Part shown: positions 1-7,809 of the stretch, one piece after another
Position numbering within the stretch: the first letter of the stretch is position 1
Layout of the letters: each line of letters opens with the position of its first letter
From: Candidatus Saccharimonadota bacterium
GTDB taxonomy: Bacteria; Patescibacteriota; Saccharimonadia; Saccharimonadales; AQU-01
Reading direction: 5' to 3'
Length of the DNA stretch: 59,825 nt
NCBI GenBank assembly: GCA_018499905.2
Contig: JAHBAU020000003.1
Coordinates: 1-59,825 of the forward strand
Notes under the pieces: generated by a model
Seen by the model: the letters and a program-made list of their open reading frames with translations, nothing else
Databases searched by the model: none
What the model was told of the DNA's origin: nothing
Position numbers and translations under genes: made by a program

Positions 1-1
1 A

Positions 2-157
2 ATTAATAAACTCGGCCAAAATATCTATACACCAACCTGGCTGGAGCTGAGTAAACTACATGAAGTGAATTTTGTTGCGAAAGTGCTCAAGGAGCCAATT
101 CTAGAAGGGGCTACGCATGGGTTTCCAGATGAGCCCATTGAAATAAGTGGTAGCTAA
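2..157 (+). CDS. C-terminal fragment of an unidentified protein
   Basis: An open frame enters from the left edge and ends at TAA 155-157, giving 51 residues with the end EPIEISGS. The composition is protein-like (LSKLHEVNFVAKVLKEPI), but no domain can be recognised from so short a tail. It reads in the same direction as the FKBP gene that follows 85 bp later, which has its own ribosome binding site. The real start lies outside the window. Confidence 0.5.
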   Translation: MNKLGQNIYTPTWLELSKLHEVNFVAKVLKEPILEGATHGFPDEPIEISGS

Positions 158-242
158 TTTTACGTCAATTTAGAGATGATCTTTGCGAGCGTCGCGTGGT
201 AAAATGGACTTCTTGAATCTAACAAGGAGGGAGCCATAAGGT

Positions 243-851
243 ATGGGGTCTTTTAAAGACTGGCGCAAGCGAATCATCGCAATTTCGGCAGCCGTTCTGT
301 TTTTGGCGACATCGGTTGGTTTTAGCCTGATGGTCATCTGGCAGATCAAGCGTGATAATGACCAGAACAAACAGCAGCAAGAATTACAGTCAGCACTCGA
401 CCAGGCGCAGACAGAAAACACCAATGCGTCTGAAGCAAATGAGGCGACAGAGTCAACAAATCAAACTAGCGAGGAGACTACAAAATTGGAAGGCACAAAA
501 CTTAGCGGATTTACACCCGTCGCATCGGTTACACAATTACAAATTACGGACACAGTTGCCGGTACTGGCGCAGAAGTGAAGGCTGGCGACACCATAACCG
601 CTCACTATACTGGCGCCCTGGCAAAGGATGGCACGATCTTCCAAAGTTCACTCGATACCGGCAACCCATTCACAAGCCCTTTGGCCAATCTCATTCAGGG
701 CTGGCAAACTGGCATCCCCGGCATGAAAGAAGGCGGTACTCGTCGTTTGGTTATCCCAGCCGCTCAAGCTTACGGTTCGACTGAACGTCCTGGCATTCCT
801 GCTAATTCTGATCTGGTTTTTGACATTCAACTGATCAAAATAGGCGAATAA
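243..851 (+). CDS. Membrane-anchored FKBP-type peptidyl-prolyl isomerase
   Basis: Catalyses cis-trans isomerisation of X-Pro bonds, here probably outside the cytoplasm. The 202-residue protein has a short basic N-terminus, one membrane segment at about residues 11-34, a Gln/Glu/Thr-rich linker to about residue 95, then a single FKBP domain. Typical FKBP stretches are visible: GDTITAHYTGAL, GWQTGIPGMKEGGTRRLVIP and IPANSDLVFDIQLI. AGGAGG at 225-230 lies 12 nt before the ATG, and a -10-like TAAAAT is at 200-205. The anchor plus linker suggests it folds secreted or surface proteins; that location is inferred from topology. Confidence 0.88.
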   Translation: MGSFKDWRKRIIAISAAVLFLATSVGFSLMVIWQIKRDNDQNKQQQELQSALDQAQTENTNASEANEATESTNQTSEETTKLEGTKLSGFTPVASVTQLQITDTVAGTGAEVKAGDTITAHYTGALAKDGTIFQSSLDTGNPFTSPLANLIQGWQTGIPGMKEGGTRRLVIPAAQAYGSTERPGIPANSDLVFDIQLIKIGE

Positions 852-880
852 ATAGGGTCTAAAGCACAACATATAGCGTC

Positions 881-910
881 TTGACGATTAGCATAAGCGC
901 TATATATAAT
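881..910 (+). promoter_or_regulatory. Sigma70-type promoter for the glutaredoxin gene
   Basis: TTGACG at 881-886 and TATAAT at 905-910 are separated by 18 bp. Transcription should start near 917, giving a leader of about 48 nt that carries the Shine-Dalgarno sequence AGGGGG just before the ATG at 965. This is one of the few genes here with both a classic promoter and a leader with a strong ribosome binding site. Confidence 0.65.
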
Positions 911-964
911 AAAAACTAAGCTTAAATAAGCAAAATCAAAAGCGATATCTTAAAGGGGGAAAAG

Positions 965-1213
965 ATGCCAAAGAATATTACTATCTTCACGACCAATACC
1001 TGCGCCTACTGCAGTATGGTGAAGCGTTGGTTGGGCGCTAAGGGTTACCAATACGAAGAGGTTAATCTTGACGAGCATCCCCATCGTCAACAAGAAGCGT
1101 TGGCAATTAGTGGCCAGTTGACTGTACCGATTACGGTGGTGACGAAGCATGATGATAGTCAGCAGGTGGTGGTAGGCTTTAATTTAGCCCAATTAGCTCC
1201 CGCTGTCGCTTAA
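965..1213 (+). CDS. Glutaredoxin/NrdH-like thiol-disulfide oxidoreductase
   Basis: A small cytosolic dithiol reductant of 82 residues with a thioredoxin fold. The redox motif is C13-A-Y-C16, followed by a helix and the cis-proline motif T53-V-P55, both diagnostic of the glutaredoxin/NrdH group. The gene lies just before thioredoxin reductase. NrdH-type proteins are commonly reduced by thioredoxin reductase, so the two probably form a redox pair. An NrdH role would imply delivering electrons to ribonucleotide reductase, but no nrd gene is in the window. The start is supported by an upstream AGGGGG. Confidence 0.85.
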   Translation: MPKNITIFTTNTCAYCSMVKRWLGAKGYQYEEVNLDEHPHRQQEALAISGQLTVPITVVTKHDDSQQVVVGFNLAQLAPAVA

Positions 1214-1234
1214 GCTCGATTCTAGAAAGCGCCC

Positions 1235-1311
1235 TTTGATCCAAAAATTCCGCTTCCGCACCAGCTGTACCTAAAGTACAGCTGGCTTACGGTTCTCATT
1301 TTTGAACCAAA
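1235..1311 (+). repeat. Composite inverted repeat between grx and trxB
   Basis: A perfect 10-bp hairpin (1261-1270 with 1276-1285, loop CTAAA) sits inside an outer imperfect inverted repeat: 1235-1248 pairs with 1298-1311, 12 of 14 positions matching. A second small hairpin (GGTTC/GAACC) overlaps the right arm. It may act as a terminator for the glutaredoxin gene, but it lacks a clean T-tract straight after the core stem. The layout resembles the larger element on the far side of trxB. Confidence 0.6.
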
Positions 1312-1406
1312 TTGCATCTTTCAGAATCAAGCCAACCTGGAATAAGGTCTTAGACAGGCTATGGTTTATACTAAGTAAGAAGAATTTAAGATCTGGAGTA
1401 GTGGAA

Positions 1407-2372
1407 ATGGCGGAGAAGGTTTGGGATGTGATTATGGTGGGTGCCGGGCCGGCGGCTTTGAGTGCGGCTATTTATACGACTCGCGAAGATTTGAAGACTT
1501 TGGTATTTGAAAAGGGTGCAGTTGGCGGTTTAGCGGCTGTTACGGATTGGATTGATAACTACCCAGGCTTTCCTAAAGGTGTGGCCGGACTAGAATTTGC
1601 CGATAGCCTCTGGGCTCAGGCGGAACGGTTTGGTACCGAGCTCGAGCTGGGTGAAGTAACCGAAATCGTAGATGAAGGCGCGCACAAGCGGCTCAAAACG
1701 ACCAGCGGCGATTTTGTCACCAAAACGGTTTTGATCGCCACTGGCAGTGATTACAAAAAAATCGGGGTACCAGGAGAGAAAGAGTTTTATGCTCACGGCG
1801 TGCACTACTGCGCCACCTGTGACGGTGCGTTTTACCGCGATAAGCGGCTGGTTGTCGTTGGTGGGGGTAACTCAGCCGTTCAAGAAGCGATGTTTTTAAC
1901 CAAATTTGCTTCACACATTGATTTACTGGTTCGCGGTGACAAGTTCCGAGCCTCTGATGTCTTGCAACACGAGCTCGAAAAGCACAAAGACAAGATCACG
2001 GTTCACTTTAACACCACGACCGACGAAATAGTTGGCGCGGATAACAAAGTCACCAAAGTGATTGGAACCGACAAATTAACTGGAAATAAGATTGAATTTG
2101 AAACCGACGGTGTCTTCGTGTTTGTTGGACTGAGCCCCAACTCTGCTTTTTTGAAGAATACCAAGATTGAGCTGGATGAAATTGGCTTCGTCAAAACGAA
2201 TCAGCACCTCGAAACATCTATGCCTGGTGTTTTTGCTGCTGGCGACATCCGCTCTGGAGCAACCATGCAGATTGCCAGTGCTGCTGGTGAAGGTGCCACG
2301 GCGGCCCTCATGATCCGCCAACACCTAGAAGGCCATACGCTTTCTCCCGAACCAAGCATGGTTTCTAACTAG
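1407..2372 (+). CDS. trxB: Thioredoxin reductase (NADPH)
   Basis: Transfers electrons from NADPH through FAD to thioredoxin or the neighbouring glutaredoxin-like protein. From ATG 1407 it is 321 residues, normal for the family. The FAD dinucleotide-binding motif GAGPAA is at 12-17, the redox-active C135-A-T-C138 lies in the NADPH domain, the second nucleotide motif GGGNSA is at 152-157, and the C-terminal FAD motif reads GVFAAGDIR. An in-frame ATG at 1302 would add 35 residues, but the domain starts right at 1407, so the shorter form is chosen. The gene is flanked on both sides by nested inverted repeats. Confidence 0.93.
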   Translation: MAEKVWDVIMVGAGPAALSAAIYTTREDLKTLVFEKGAVGGLAAVTDWIDNYPGFPKGVAGLEFADSLWAQAERFGTELELGEVTEIVDEGAHKRLKTTSGDFVTKTVLIATGSDYKKIGVPGEKEFYAHGVHYCATCDGAFYRDKRLVVVGGGNSAVQEAMFLTKFASHIDLLVRGDKFRASDVLQHELEKHKDKITVHFNTTTDEIVGADNKVTKVIGTDKLTGNKIEFETDGVFVFVGLSPNSAFLKNTKIELDEIGFVKTNQHLETSMPGVFAAGDIRSGATMQIASAAGEGATAALMIRQHLEGHTLSPEPSMVSN

Positions 2373-2379
2373 TACAAAC

Positions 2380-2524
2380 TTTTTTCGTATCAAGCCCAGC
2401 TTCTGTTGCTAATCGCTAGATGAAACTGAGGGTTGGGCCGGTATATGTATGTCGTAACTCCACATGTGGAGCTTACGACATACATATACCGGCGCGCACC
2501 TTGGTTGCAAATGATACGAAAAAA
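2380..2524 (+). repeat. Nested inverted-repeat element between convergent genes
   Basis: Outer arms of 13 bp (2380-2392, TTTTTTCGTATCA, with 2512-2524) enclose a much stronger inner palindrome. In it, 20 bp at 2438-2457 match 2473-2492 perfectly in inverted orientation, and the centre at 2458-2471 is a further 14-bp palindrome. The element fills the gap between convergent trxB and the minus-strand reductase, so a bidirectional terminator is the simplest reading: T-runs face both genes. The terminal-arm-plus-core design also resembles a small non-autonomous element, though no target-site duplication is obvious. Confidence 0.7.
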
Positions 2525-2548
2525 AACTTCTCGAAAGTTGTAACGTGT

Positions 2549-3235
2549 CTAAATGGGTTGATAGCCGGGGAAGAAATCGAGTACTAGGCGGTTGGCAGGG
2601 AACCCAGCCGTTTTTAATTGCTTTTCCAAATTTTCAACCATCGGTTCGGGCCCCGAGATATACAGGATGGTTTGGTCGTCTTGAATTGCATTTAAAATGT
2701 CGTGAGCCCGCAGATGCTGTGCATGTGCTTCATGACCAGTAATAAATAACGTTGGTTCAATACCAGCAGCGGCAAATACCTCGCGAAACACCTCGTCGGC
2801 GGCTTCCTTCAATGAATAGATCATCTGGACGTTACGTGACTCCTTGGTATCGGCCAGCCATTTGGCCATGCTGCGGTAGGGTGTAATCCCCATGCCGCCA
2901 GCGACAAAAAATAATGGCGACGAAGTGTCTTTTGGCAGTACGAAGTCGCCCATTGGTTCGGATATCTCGACCACGTCGTTCAGTTGCAGTTCATGAAGTG
3001 TACGCTTAAAACTGCTGCCTTGGTGGCTAAAACGCGTAGTTATGGCTAGCAGTTCCTCAGTTGGCGATGACGATAGCGTAAACCACCGCCTAGTTCCTCG
3101 GTCGTCAGCGTTGTCGTGCGGTAAGGTTATTTCTATGAACTGGCCGGCGATATACCGGAATCGTCGTTCGGGTTCGAACCAAAAGCTATAAACCTGCTCA
3201 TTTAATTTTTCGGTTCTGACAAGCGTTGCTTTCAC
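2549..3235 (-). CDS. Ferredoxin-NADP reductase-like FAD/NAD(P)-binding oxidoreductase
   Basis: A 228-residue flavoprotein of the ferredoxin-NADP+ reductase superfamily, without a fused iron-sulfur or membrane domain. The FAD-binding signature R50-WFTLSSSP is typical (RxYS/T class). The NAD(P)-binding glycine motif AGGMGITP is at 112-119, and LYISGPEPMVE forms the C-terminal nucleotide site. The electron partner is unknown; ferredoxin, flavodoxin or a redox protein from the adjacent thiol cluster are options. It overlaps the upstream glycerophosphodiesterase gene by 4 bp (ATGA), so the two are probably translationally coupled. Confidence 0.85.
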   Translation of the reverse strand: MKATLVRTEKLNEQVYSFWFEPERRFRYIAGQFIEITLPHDNADDRGTRRWFTLSSSPTEELLAITTRFSHQGSSFKRTLHELQLNDVVEISEPMGDFVLPKDTSSPLFFVAGGMGITPYRSMAKWLADTKESRNVQMIYSLKEAADEVFREVFAAAGIEPTLFITGHEAHAQHLRAHDILNAIQDDQTILYISGPEPMVENLEKQLKTAGFPANRLVLDFFPGYQPI

Positions 3236-3921
3236 TGTTTCTCTCCTTTGCTGGCTATAAACCGTTCCGGGTGATTAGTGCAAAGTTCGATGTTCGGATA
3301 CAAAAACGTCAAAAATCTGCCAAGCAGCCGATTATTAACCGTATAAGCCATGATTGTCAGCTTACTGCGACGACTTAAAAAATAGGTCATTGGATTAAGC
3401 ACCCAAAAGTTGAGCGTTACACCGGTTGAGCCAAGAGCTTTGGCAATAAAAAAGCCCTCAACAGGGTTGGTGTTGGCGCACGGATATATTTTCGTTTTGG
3501 GCCGGATGTGCTTAAGGGTGTTAAGTTCATGGTACTTAAACGATGAAATCTCGACGTTGGCGTGCGGATAACGATCTAGAATGTCGGCCACACGCTGGGC
3601 CATACCGTCATCCTTGATTTCGGCCACCAAGAGAGTACCGTCAGCTGCTTCTATTGCCTCGCTAAAGGTTGGAATCTGATGGCCTCCATGCAATTTAATC
3701 TGTCGCAGTTCTGCGAAATCAAGTTCGTTTAAGGGTCGGACATCATCCGATAGTCTTGCCAGGTTGGCATCATGAAATACGACAACCTGCATGTCTTTGG
3801 TCAGCCTTAGATCAATCTCCATGCCAGCCACCCCGGCTTGTTTGGCCGCTTCAATAGAAGCGATGGTGTTTTCTAGGGCGAGACCGGCGGCCCCGCGATG
3901 GCCGATGATTTTTGTTCGCAT
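3232..3921 (-). CDS. Glycerophosphodiester phosphodiesterase family protein
   Basis: Hydrolyses glycerophosphodiesters to glycerol-3-phosphate plus an alcohol. It is a 229-residue TIM-barrel enzyme with the family's catalytic set: H8-R9-G10, E17-N18-T19, E35-x-D37 and H50-D51, then the AEIKDD strand. No signal peptide is seen, so it is probably cytosolic. It could salvage lipid head groups taken from a host or medium, which would suit a lipid-dependent epibiont; that is inference. It is transcribed divergently from ppa, with only 49 bp between the two start codons. Confidence 0.88.
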   Translation of the reverse strand: MRTKIIGHRGAAGLALENTIASIEAAKQAGVAGMEIDLRLTKDMQVVVFHDANLARLSDDVRPLNELDFAELRQIKLHGGHQIPTFSEAIEAADGTLLVAEIKDDGMAQRVADILDRYPHANVEISSFKYHELNTLKHIRPKTKIYPCANTNPVEGFFIAKALGSTGVTLNFWVLNPMTYFLSRRSKLTIMAYTVNNRLLGRFLTFLYPNIELCTNHPERFIASKGEKQ

Positions 3922-3970
3922 ATCTGACCCTAGTGTACAATAATGTTGAAGAAGATAAACGGAGATAAAT

Positions 3971-4504
3971 ATGGGCTATCCATTCAACAAACTGCCATTT
4001 GGAAAAATTCAAGAGTTCGTAACAACAGTCATTGAAATCCCAAAGGGTTCAATGCTCAAAGTCGAATGGCGCCGCAAAGAAGAGTTTTTTGCGTTAGACC
4101 GCGTCGAGCCGGGTATTTTTGCCAAGCCGGTTAACTACGGCTTTATCCCGCAGACGCTTGATGAAGATGGTGATGAGCTCGATACGTTAGTAGTTACTGG
4201 CGAGCCTATGCCAATGGGGTTGGTTGTTGAAGAGTGTCGAGTAATTGGCATGGTAGATTTTGTTGATGACGGCGAAAACGACCACAAGGTCATTTTGGTG
4301 CCAATGGACGATCGTCATTACGGTGAAATCACGCACGTTGACGAGCTTGGTGAACAATGGAAGAAGCAAATTACCCACCACTTTACTCACTACAAAGATC
4401 TGAAGAAGGGTGGCACCGAAGTCCGCGGTATCGTTGGACCGGACGAGGCCTGGAAAGTCATCCAGGAGTGCTCCGACCGCGCCCAAGCCGACAAGTGGTG
4501 GTAA
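3971..4504 (+). CDS. ppa: Inorganic pyrophosphatase (family I)
   Basis: Hydrolyses pyrophosphate to orthophosphate and so drives biosynthesis. The 177-residue length is standard. IEIPKGSMLKVEW near residues 21-33, the metal-binding signature D66-G-D-E-L-D71 and the YKDL stretch near the C-terminus are diagnostic. A -10-like TACAAT at 3936-3941 and GGAG at 3961-3964 precede the ATG. The MFS transporter ATG follows the stop codon directly, so ppa, the transporter and the Nudix gene likely form one transcript. Confidence 0.96.
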   Translation: MGYPFNKLPFGKIQEFVTTVIEIPKGSMLKVEWRRKEEFFALDRVEPGIFAKPVNYGFIPQTLDEDGDELDTLVVTGEPMPMGLVVEECRVIGMVDFVDDGENDHKVILVPMDDRHYGEITHVDELGEQWKKQITHHFTHYKDLKKGGTEVRGIVGPDEAWKVIQECSDRAQADKWW

Positions 4505-5680
4505 ATGATGGCTCAGGCTACAAAGGGCGAGCAAGCTAAGGCTGTAGCTTTATACACCCTAAGCAAAGGGTTCTTGGCTTATTACTTTGTTTTACTGCCT
4601 CTGCTTTATGAGCGAGGCCTGATAACAACTAGACAGGTGGGCTATATCGGTGCTGGTTTCATAATGGCCCTAATTGCTGCTGCTTTTTTGGTCGCCAACA
4701 GGCTCCACAGCCTATCGACAAAATCATTGCTGAAGCGATCCTCATGGCTAGTGCTGGCTACCTCGATTGTTTTAGTTTGGACTGCTAGATCTGGTAATGT
4801 GCCTTTATTAGCAGCTTGCTATGCGCTCACTGGGCTATCGGTAGGGTTAAGCATTTCGGCGGTAAATGCTCTATTGGCTTCGTACACAACCAAGGGAAAT
4901 CGTTACGGGCTGTTGGCAAATCTATCGATGATCTCGAGTTTGTCCCGAATCGTATACCCAATCCTAGTAGCTGTAGTATTACTGGCTAGCGATAATTATT
5001 ATCTAACTTTTATTATCGGTGTATTACAAGCACTAGCCATACTACTTCTTAGTAGTAAAGTGTCAGTTTCCTCCAACTTGCATCTGGAATCTAGCGATAA
5101 CGAAGTTAAGGTGAAACTACTGACCAAACCTGGTTTTAGATACGTGTTGTCTTTAGAATTTTTAGATTCATTTGCGAGCGCACAACTGTTTGTTTTCTTG
5201 CCAATACTCTTTTTATCTAAGGGGTATAGTATATTGAACGGATTTGCCCTGCAGGCCAGCGTTTTCTTCGGATATGTTGTCGGAACGTTTATTTTAAGCA
5301 AGCTCTCCAAAAAATATTCCGGCTATCGGTCACTTATGATTGCAGAACTGGGCATGGTTATCACGATTTTAGCGTTGCTATACCTAAGAGGACTCGGCCT
5401 ATTATTATTTGTGACATTCCTGCTTGGTGGCTTTGCCAGGGGTACCTCGCCAATTCTAAAGGCCATGTCATTTGATAACCTCGAAGAGAGAGAGTACAAA
5501 AAAGGCGGGGCGATGCACGTTATTGCAGGCGATAGCGGTAACGCGGTCGCACAGCTGCTGTTTGGTCTGCTGATTGGCTGGTTTGGTGTTAAGTCGCCGT
5601 TCTTTGCTTCTGCTGTTGTTTGTATTTTCATCATTGTGTTGCTGATTAACCAAAGAAGAAGGGGCGCTATTCACGTATGA
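4505..5680 (+). CDS. Major facilitator superfamily transporter
   Basis: A 391-residue integral membrane protein with about ten to twelve hydrophobic segments over its whole length and an MFS-like two-half arrangement (a loop rich in charged residues, SSDNEVKVKLL, in the middle). The substrate cannot be predicted. Start ATG 4505 directly follows the ppa stop, followed by a second ATG at 4508. It overlaps the Nudix gene by 4 bp. Sitting between ppa and a Nudix hydrolase, it might move a nucleotide, nucleoside or phosphorylated metabolite, but this rests on context alone. Confidence 0.8.
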   Translation: MMAQATKGEQAKAVALYTLSKGFLAYYFVLLPLLYERGLITTRQVGYIGAGFIMALIAAAFLVANRLHSLSTKSLLKRSSWLVLATSIVLVWTARSGNVPLLAACYALTGLSVGLSISAVNALLASYTTKGNRYGLLANLSMISSLSRIVYPILVAVVLLASDNYYLTFIIGVLQALAILLLSSKVSVSSNLHLESSDNEVKVKLLTKPGFRYVLSLEFLDSFASAQLFVFLPILFLSKGYSILNGFALQASVFFGYVVGTFILSKLSKKYSGYRSLMIAELGMVITILALLYLRGLGLLLFVTFLLGGFARGTSPILKAMSFDNLEEREYKKGGAMHVIAGDSGNAVAQLLFGLLIGWFGVKSPFFASAVVCIFIIVLLINQRRRGAIHV

Positions 5681-6243
5681 GTTGGGATGCAAAATGGACT
5701 GGGAGAATGTGGGTGGCGCAGCAATCGGTTCAGGCGGACGGCCGTGTGTTTGAACGGGTGTTACGGGCGCCTGGTAGCCGGATTATCATTGTCAAAAATA
5801 ACAAATTACTATTGAGCCGAGAAAAGCGCGCTGAACTTGGTGGCGCAGTTGACTACCGCTTACCTGGCGGAAAGGTATTTGACACCAACCAGGCCTATCA
5901 GGAATTCATTGAGTCCGGAAAAGACATTGTTGCAGCCAGCCGTGAGTCAATAGCCAAAGAGGCTTTAGAAGAGGTCGGCGTAGTGGTTGACCCTGCAAAA
6001 CTGGAATACCTCGGCGTTGACATCTTGGGCGCTACTTGTGCCTGGGACTTGCACTATTGGTTGGCAACCGAGTCTGACGAACATTCGGAGGGTGCCCAGT
6101 ACCATGAGTCAGAAGCAGAAGAAATCGAAGGCTGTGAGTGGGTTACTTTTGAAGAGGCGAGAAACATCGCACTTGATGCTTCTAGGTTCTCTGAGAGCCG
6201 TTCTGCTGCGCAGCTGCTTAGATGGCTAGAACTTCATCATTAA
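5677..6243 (+). CDS. Nudix hydrolase with an insertion in the Nudix box
   Basis: Predicted to hydrolyse a nucleoside diphosphate linked to another group. Of 188 residues, the Nudix box begins with LPGGKVF and ends with KEALEEVGV, matching REUxEExGU with Lys in place of Arg. About 18 extra residues (DTNQAYQEFIESGKDIVA) separate the two halves, and the usual Glu seven residues before the REU motif is not in its normal place. EALEE keeps the metal-binding glutamates, so activity is plausible. It overlaps the transporter by ATGA. Confidence 0.8.
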   Translation: MSWDAKWTGRMWVAQQSVQADGRVFERVLRAPGSRIIIVKNNKLLLSREKRAELGGAVDYRLPGGKVFDTNQAYQEFIESGKDIVAASRESIAKEALEEVGVVVDPAKLEYLGVDILGATCAWDLHYWLATESDEHSEGAQYHESEAEEIEGCEWVTFEEARNIALDASRFSESRSAAQLLRWLELHH

Positions 6244-6253
6244 AGACCCAGAC

Positions 6254-6282
6254 TTGCCTAACACTGCTTACGCTTATACAAT
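6254..6282 (+). promoter_or_regulatory. Promoter of the gap carbon-metabolism cluster
   Basis: TTGCCT at 6254-6259 and TACAAT at 6277-6282 are spaced by 17 bp. The expected start near 6289 leaves a leader of about 30 nt with AGGGGT before the gap ATG. This is the only good promoter seen between the Nudix gene and fba, so it probably drives gap-rpiB-rpe-tkt-fba as one operon. Confidence 0.6.
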
Positions 6283-6319
6283 ACCTCTGAAAGTATAGAT
6301 AACTAAGCAGGGGTATTTC

Positions 6320-7348
6320 ATGAAGACTAAGGTGGCGATAAACGGATTCGGACGAATTGGTCGGAATGCTTTTAAGATTGCGTTTGACCGGTCCGATCTA
6401 GAGATTGTAGCTATTAATGATATTACCGATACCAAAACATTGGCATATCTGCTAAAGCACGATAGTAACTACGGTACCTACAAACATGATGTCGGGCATG
6501 ACGACACTGGCATTATCGTCAACGGCCAACACATTAAGGTCCTTGCCGAAAAAGATCCGGCCGCCTTGCCGTGGAAAGACCTTGGTGTCGATGTTGTTAT
6601 TGAATCTACTGGATTTTTTGTAAAACCAGAACTCGCCAAAGCTCACATCACGGCCGGAGCTAAAAAAGTTGTCTTGTCCGCGCCTGCTAAGGGTGAAGGT
6701 GCCACAACCATTGTGCTTGGGGTGAATGAGGACCAGCTGCCAGGCTCATCAGAAGTCATTAGTAACGCCTCTTGCACCACAAACTGTATTACTCCTGTAG
6801 CGGCAGTGATCGAGAGCGCTTTTGGGATTGAAAAAGCCATGATGACCACCGTCCATAGCTACACAGCCAGCCAGAAATTGCAGGATGCGCCAGCGAAAGA
6901 CTTGCGTGAAGGACGCAACGCGGCAGAAAACATAGTGCCAACAACCACAGGTGCCTCAATTGCCGCAGCTCAGGCGCTGCCGGCCTTACAAGGTATTTTT
7001 GGTGGCTTAAGCGTCCGTGTCCCAACCCCAGTAGTTTCTTTAAGTGATTTTGTCATTATTACCAAAAAACCGGTCACCGTCGAAGAGGTTAATGAAGCCT
7101 TTAAAAAGGCAGCCAAGGAGCCGTTTTATCAGGGTATTTTAGACGTCACTGAAGAGGAGTTGGTCAGTAGCGACTTTATCGGCAATAGTCATTCTGCCAT
7201 TGTAGACCTCAACCTAACTGCCGTCATTGGCGGCAATATGCTCAAAGTCGTCGCTTGGTACGATAATGAATGGGGCTACTCTAACCGACTGGTTGAAGTC
7301 GTCGCCGACACCGGTAAATTACTACAGCAGCAAGCAGGAGCGGCGTAA
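6320..7348 (+). CDS. gap: Glyceraldehyde-3-phosphate dehydrogenase
   Basis: Oxidises glyceraldehyde-3-phosphate with NAD(P)+ and phosphate to 1,3-bisphosphoglycerate. The 342-residue chain has the Rossmann motif GFGRIG at 9-14, the catalytic cysteine C152 in NASCTTNC, the following TTVHSYTASQ with the catalytic histidine, and the C-terminal WYDNEWGYSNRLV signature. All key residues are present. It is the first gene of the sugar cluster; its substrate is made by transketolase and aldolase encoded just downstream. Confidence 0.97.
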   Translation: MKTKVAINGFGRIGRNAFKIAFDRSDLEIVAINDITDTKTLAYLLKHDSNYGTYKHDVGHDDTGIIVNGQHIKVLAEKDPAALPWKDLGVDVVIESTGFFVKPELAKAHITAGAKKVVLSAPAKGEGATTIVLGVNEDQLPGSSEVISNASCTTNCITPVAAVIESAFGIEKAMMTTVHSYTASQKLQDAPAKDLREGRNAAENIVPTTTGASIAAAQALPALQGIFGGLSVRVPTPVVSLSDFVIITKKPVTVEEVNEAFKKAAKEPFYQGILDVTEEELVSSDFIGNSHSAIVDLNLTAVIGGNMLKVVAWYDNEWGYSNRLVEVVADTGKLLQQQAGAA

Positions 7349-7351
7349 TCA

Positions 7352-7798
7352 ATGAAAATATATATAGGTGCCGATCATCGAGGATTTGAATCCAAAGACC
7401 GTATTAAGGATTTCCTGACCCAGGCGAATTACTGGGTCAAAGACGTTGGCGATGATCGCATGGAGCCTGACGATGATTTTCCTCAATTCGCTGGGCGTTG
7501 TGCCAGTGAAGTTCTCGGCAGTGATGATCCGCATGCCCGCGGTATTCTTATTTGTGGGAGTGGTCAGGGCATGTGCATGGGGGCTAATCGGTTCAAGGGC
7601 ATTCGTGCAGTGCTAGCCCACGATAAAGAAGCAGCCCGCAGCTCGCGGACCGACGATGATAGCAATGTTATCTGTTTTCCAAACGACGTGGTTGAAAGGG
7701 GTGACTGGCAAGACATCCTGATGTCCTGGTTAGACACGCCATTTGCCGGAGCGCCACGCTATGCCAGGCGTATCAAACAACTTGATGATTTAGGGTAG
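7352..7798 (+). CDS. rpiB: Ribose-5-phosphate isomerase B (RpiB/LacAB family)
   Basis: Interconverts ribose-5-phosphate and ribulose-5-phosphate. The 148 residues start with YIGADHRGFESK, the RpiB hallmark, and carry ILICGSGQGMCMGANR with the active-site cysteine in the CGSGxG anion-binding loop. GIRAVLAHDKEAARSSRTDDDSNV is the second conserved block. It lies 3 bp after gap and 11 bp before rpe, consistent with the pentose phosphate function. A related hexose-6-phosphate isomerase role cannot be excluded from sequence alone. Confidence 0.9.
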   Translation: MKIYIGADHRGFESKDRIKDFLTQANYWVKDVGDDRMEPDDDFPQFAGRCASEVLGSDDPHARGILICGSGQGMCMGANRFKGIRAVLAHDKEAARSSRTDDDSNVICFPNDVVERGDWQDILMSWLDTPFAGAPRYARRIKQLDDLG

Positions 7799-7809
7799 GG
7801 CGCACATTC

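Noticed and set aside
1302-1406. 35-residue N-terminal extension of TrxB
   Set aside because: Sequence upstream of 1407 does not resemble the family, and the first codons overlap the inverted repeat ending at 1311.
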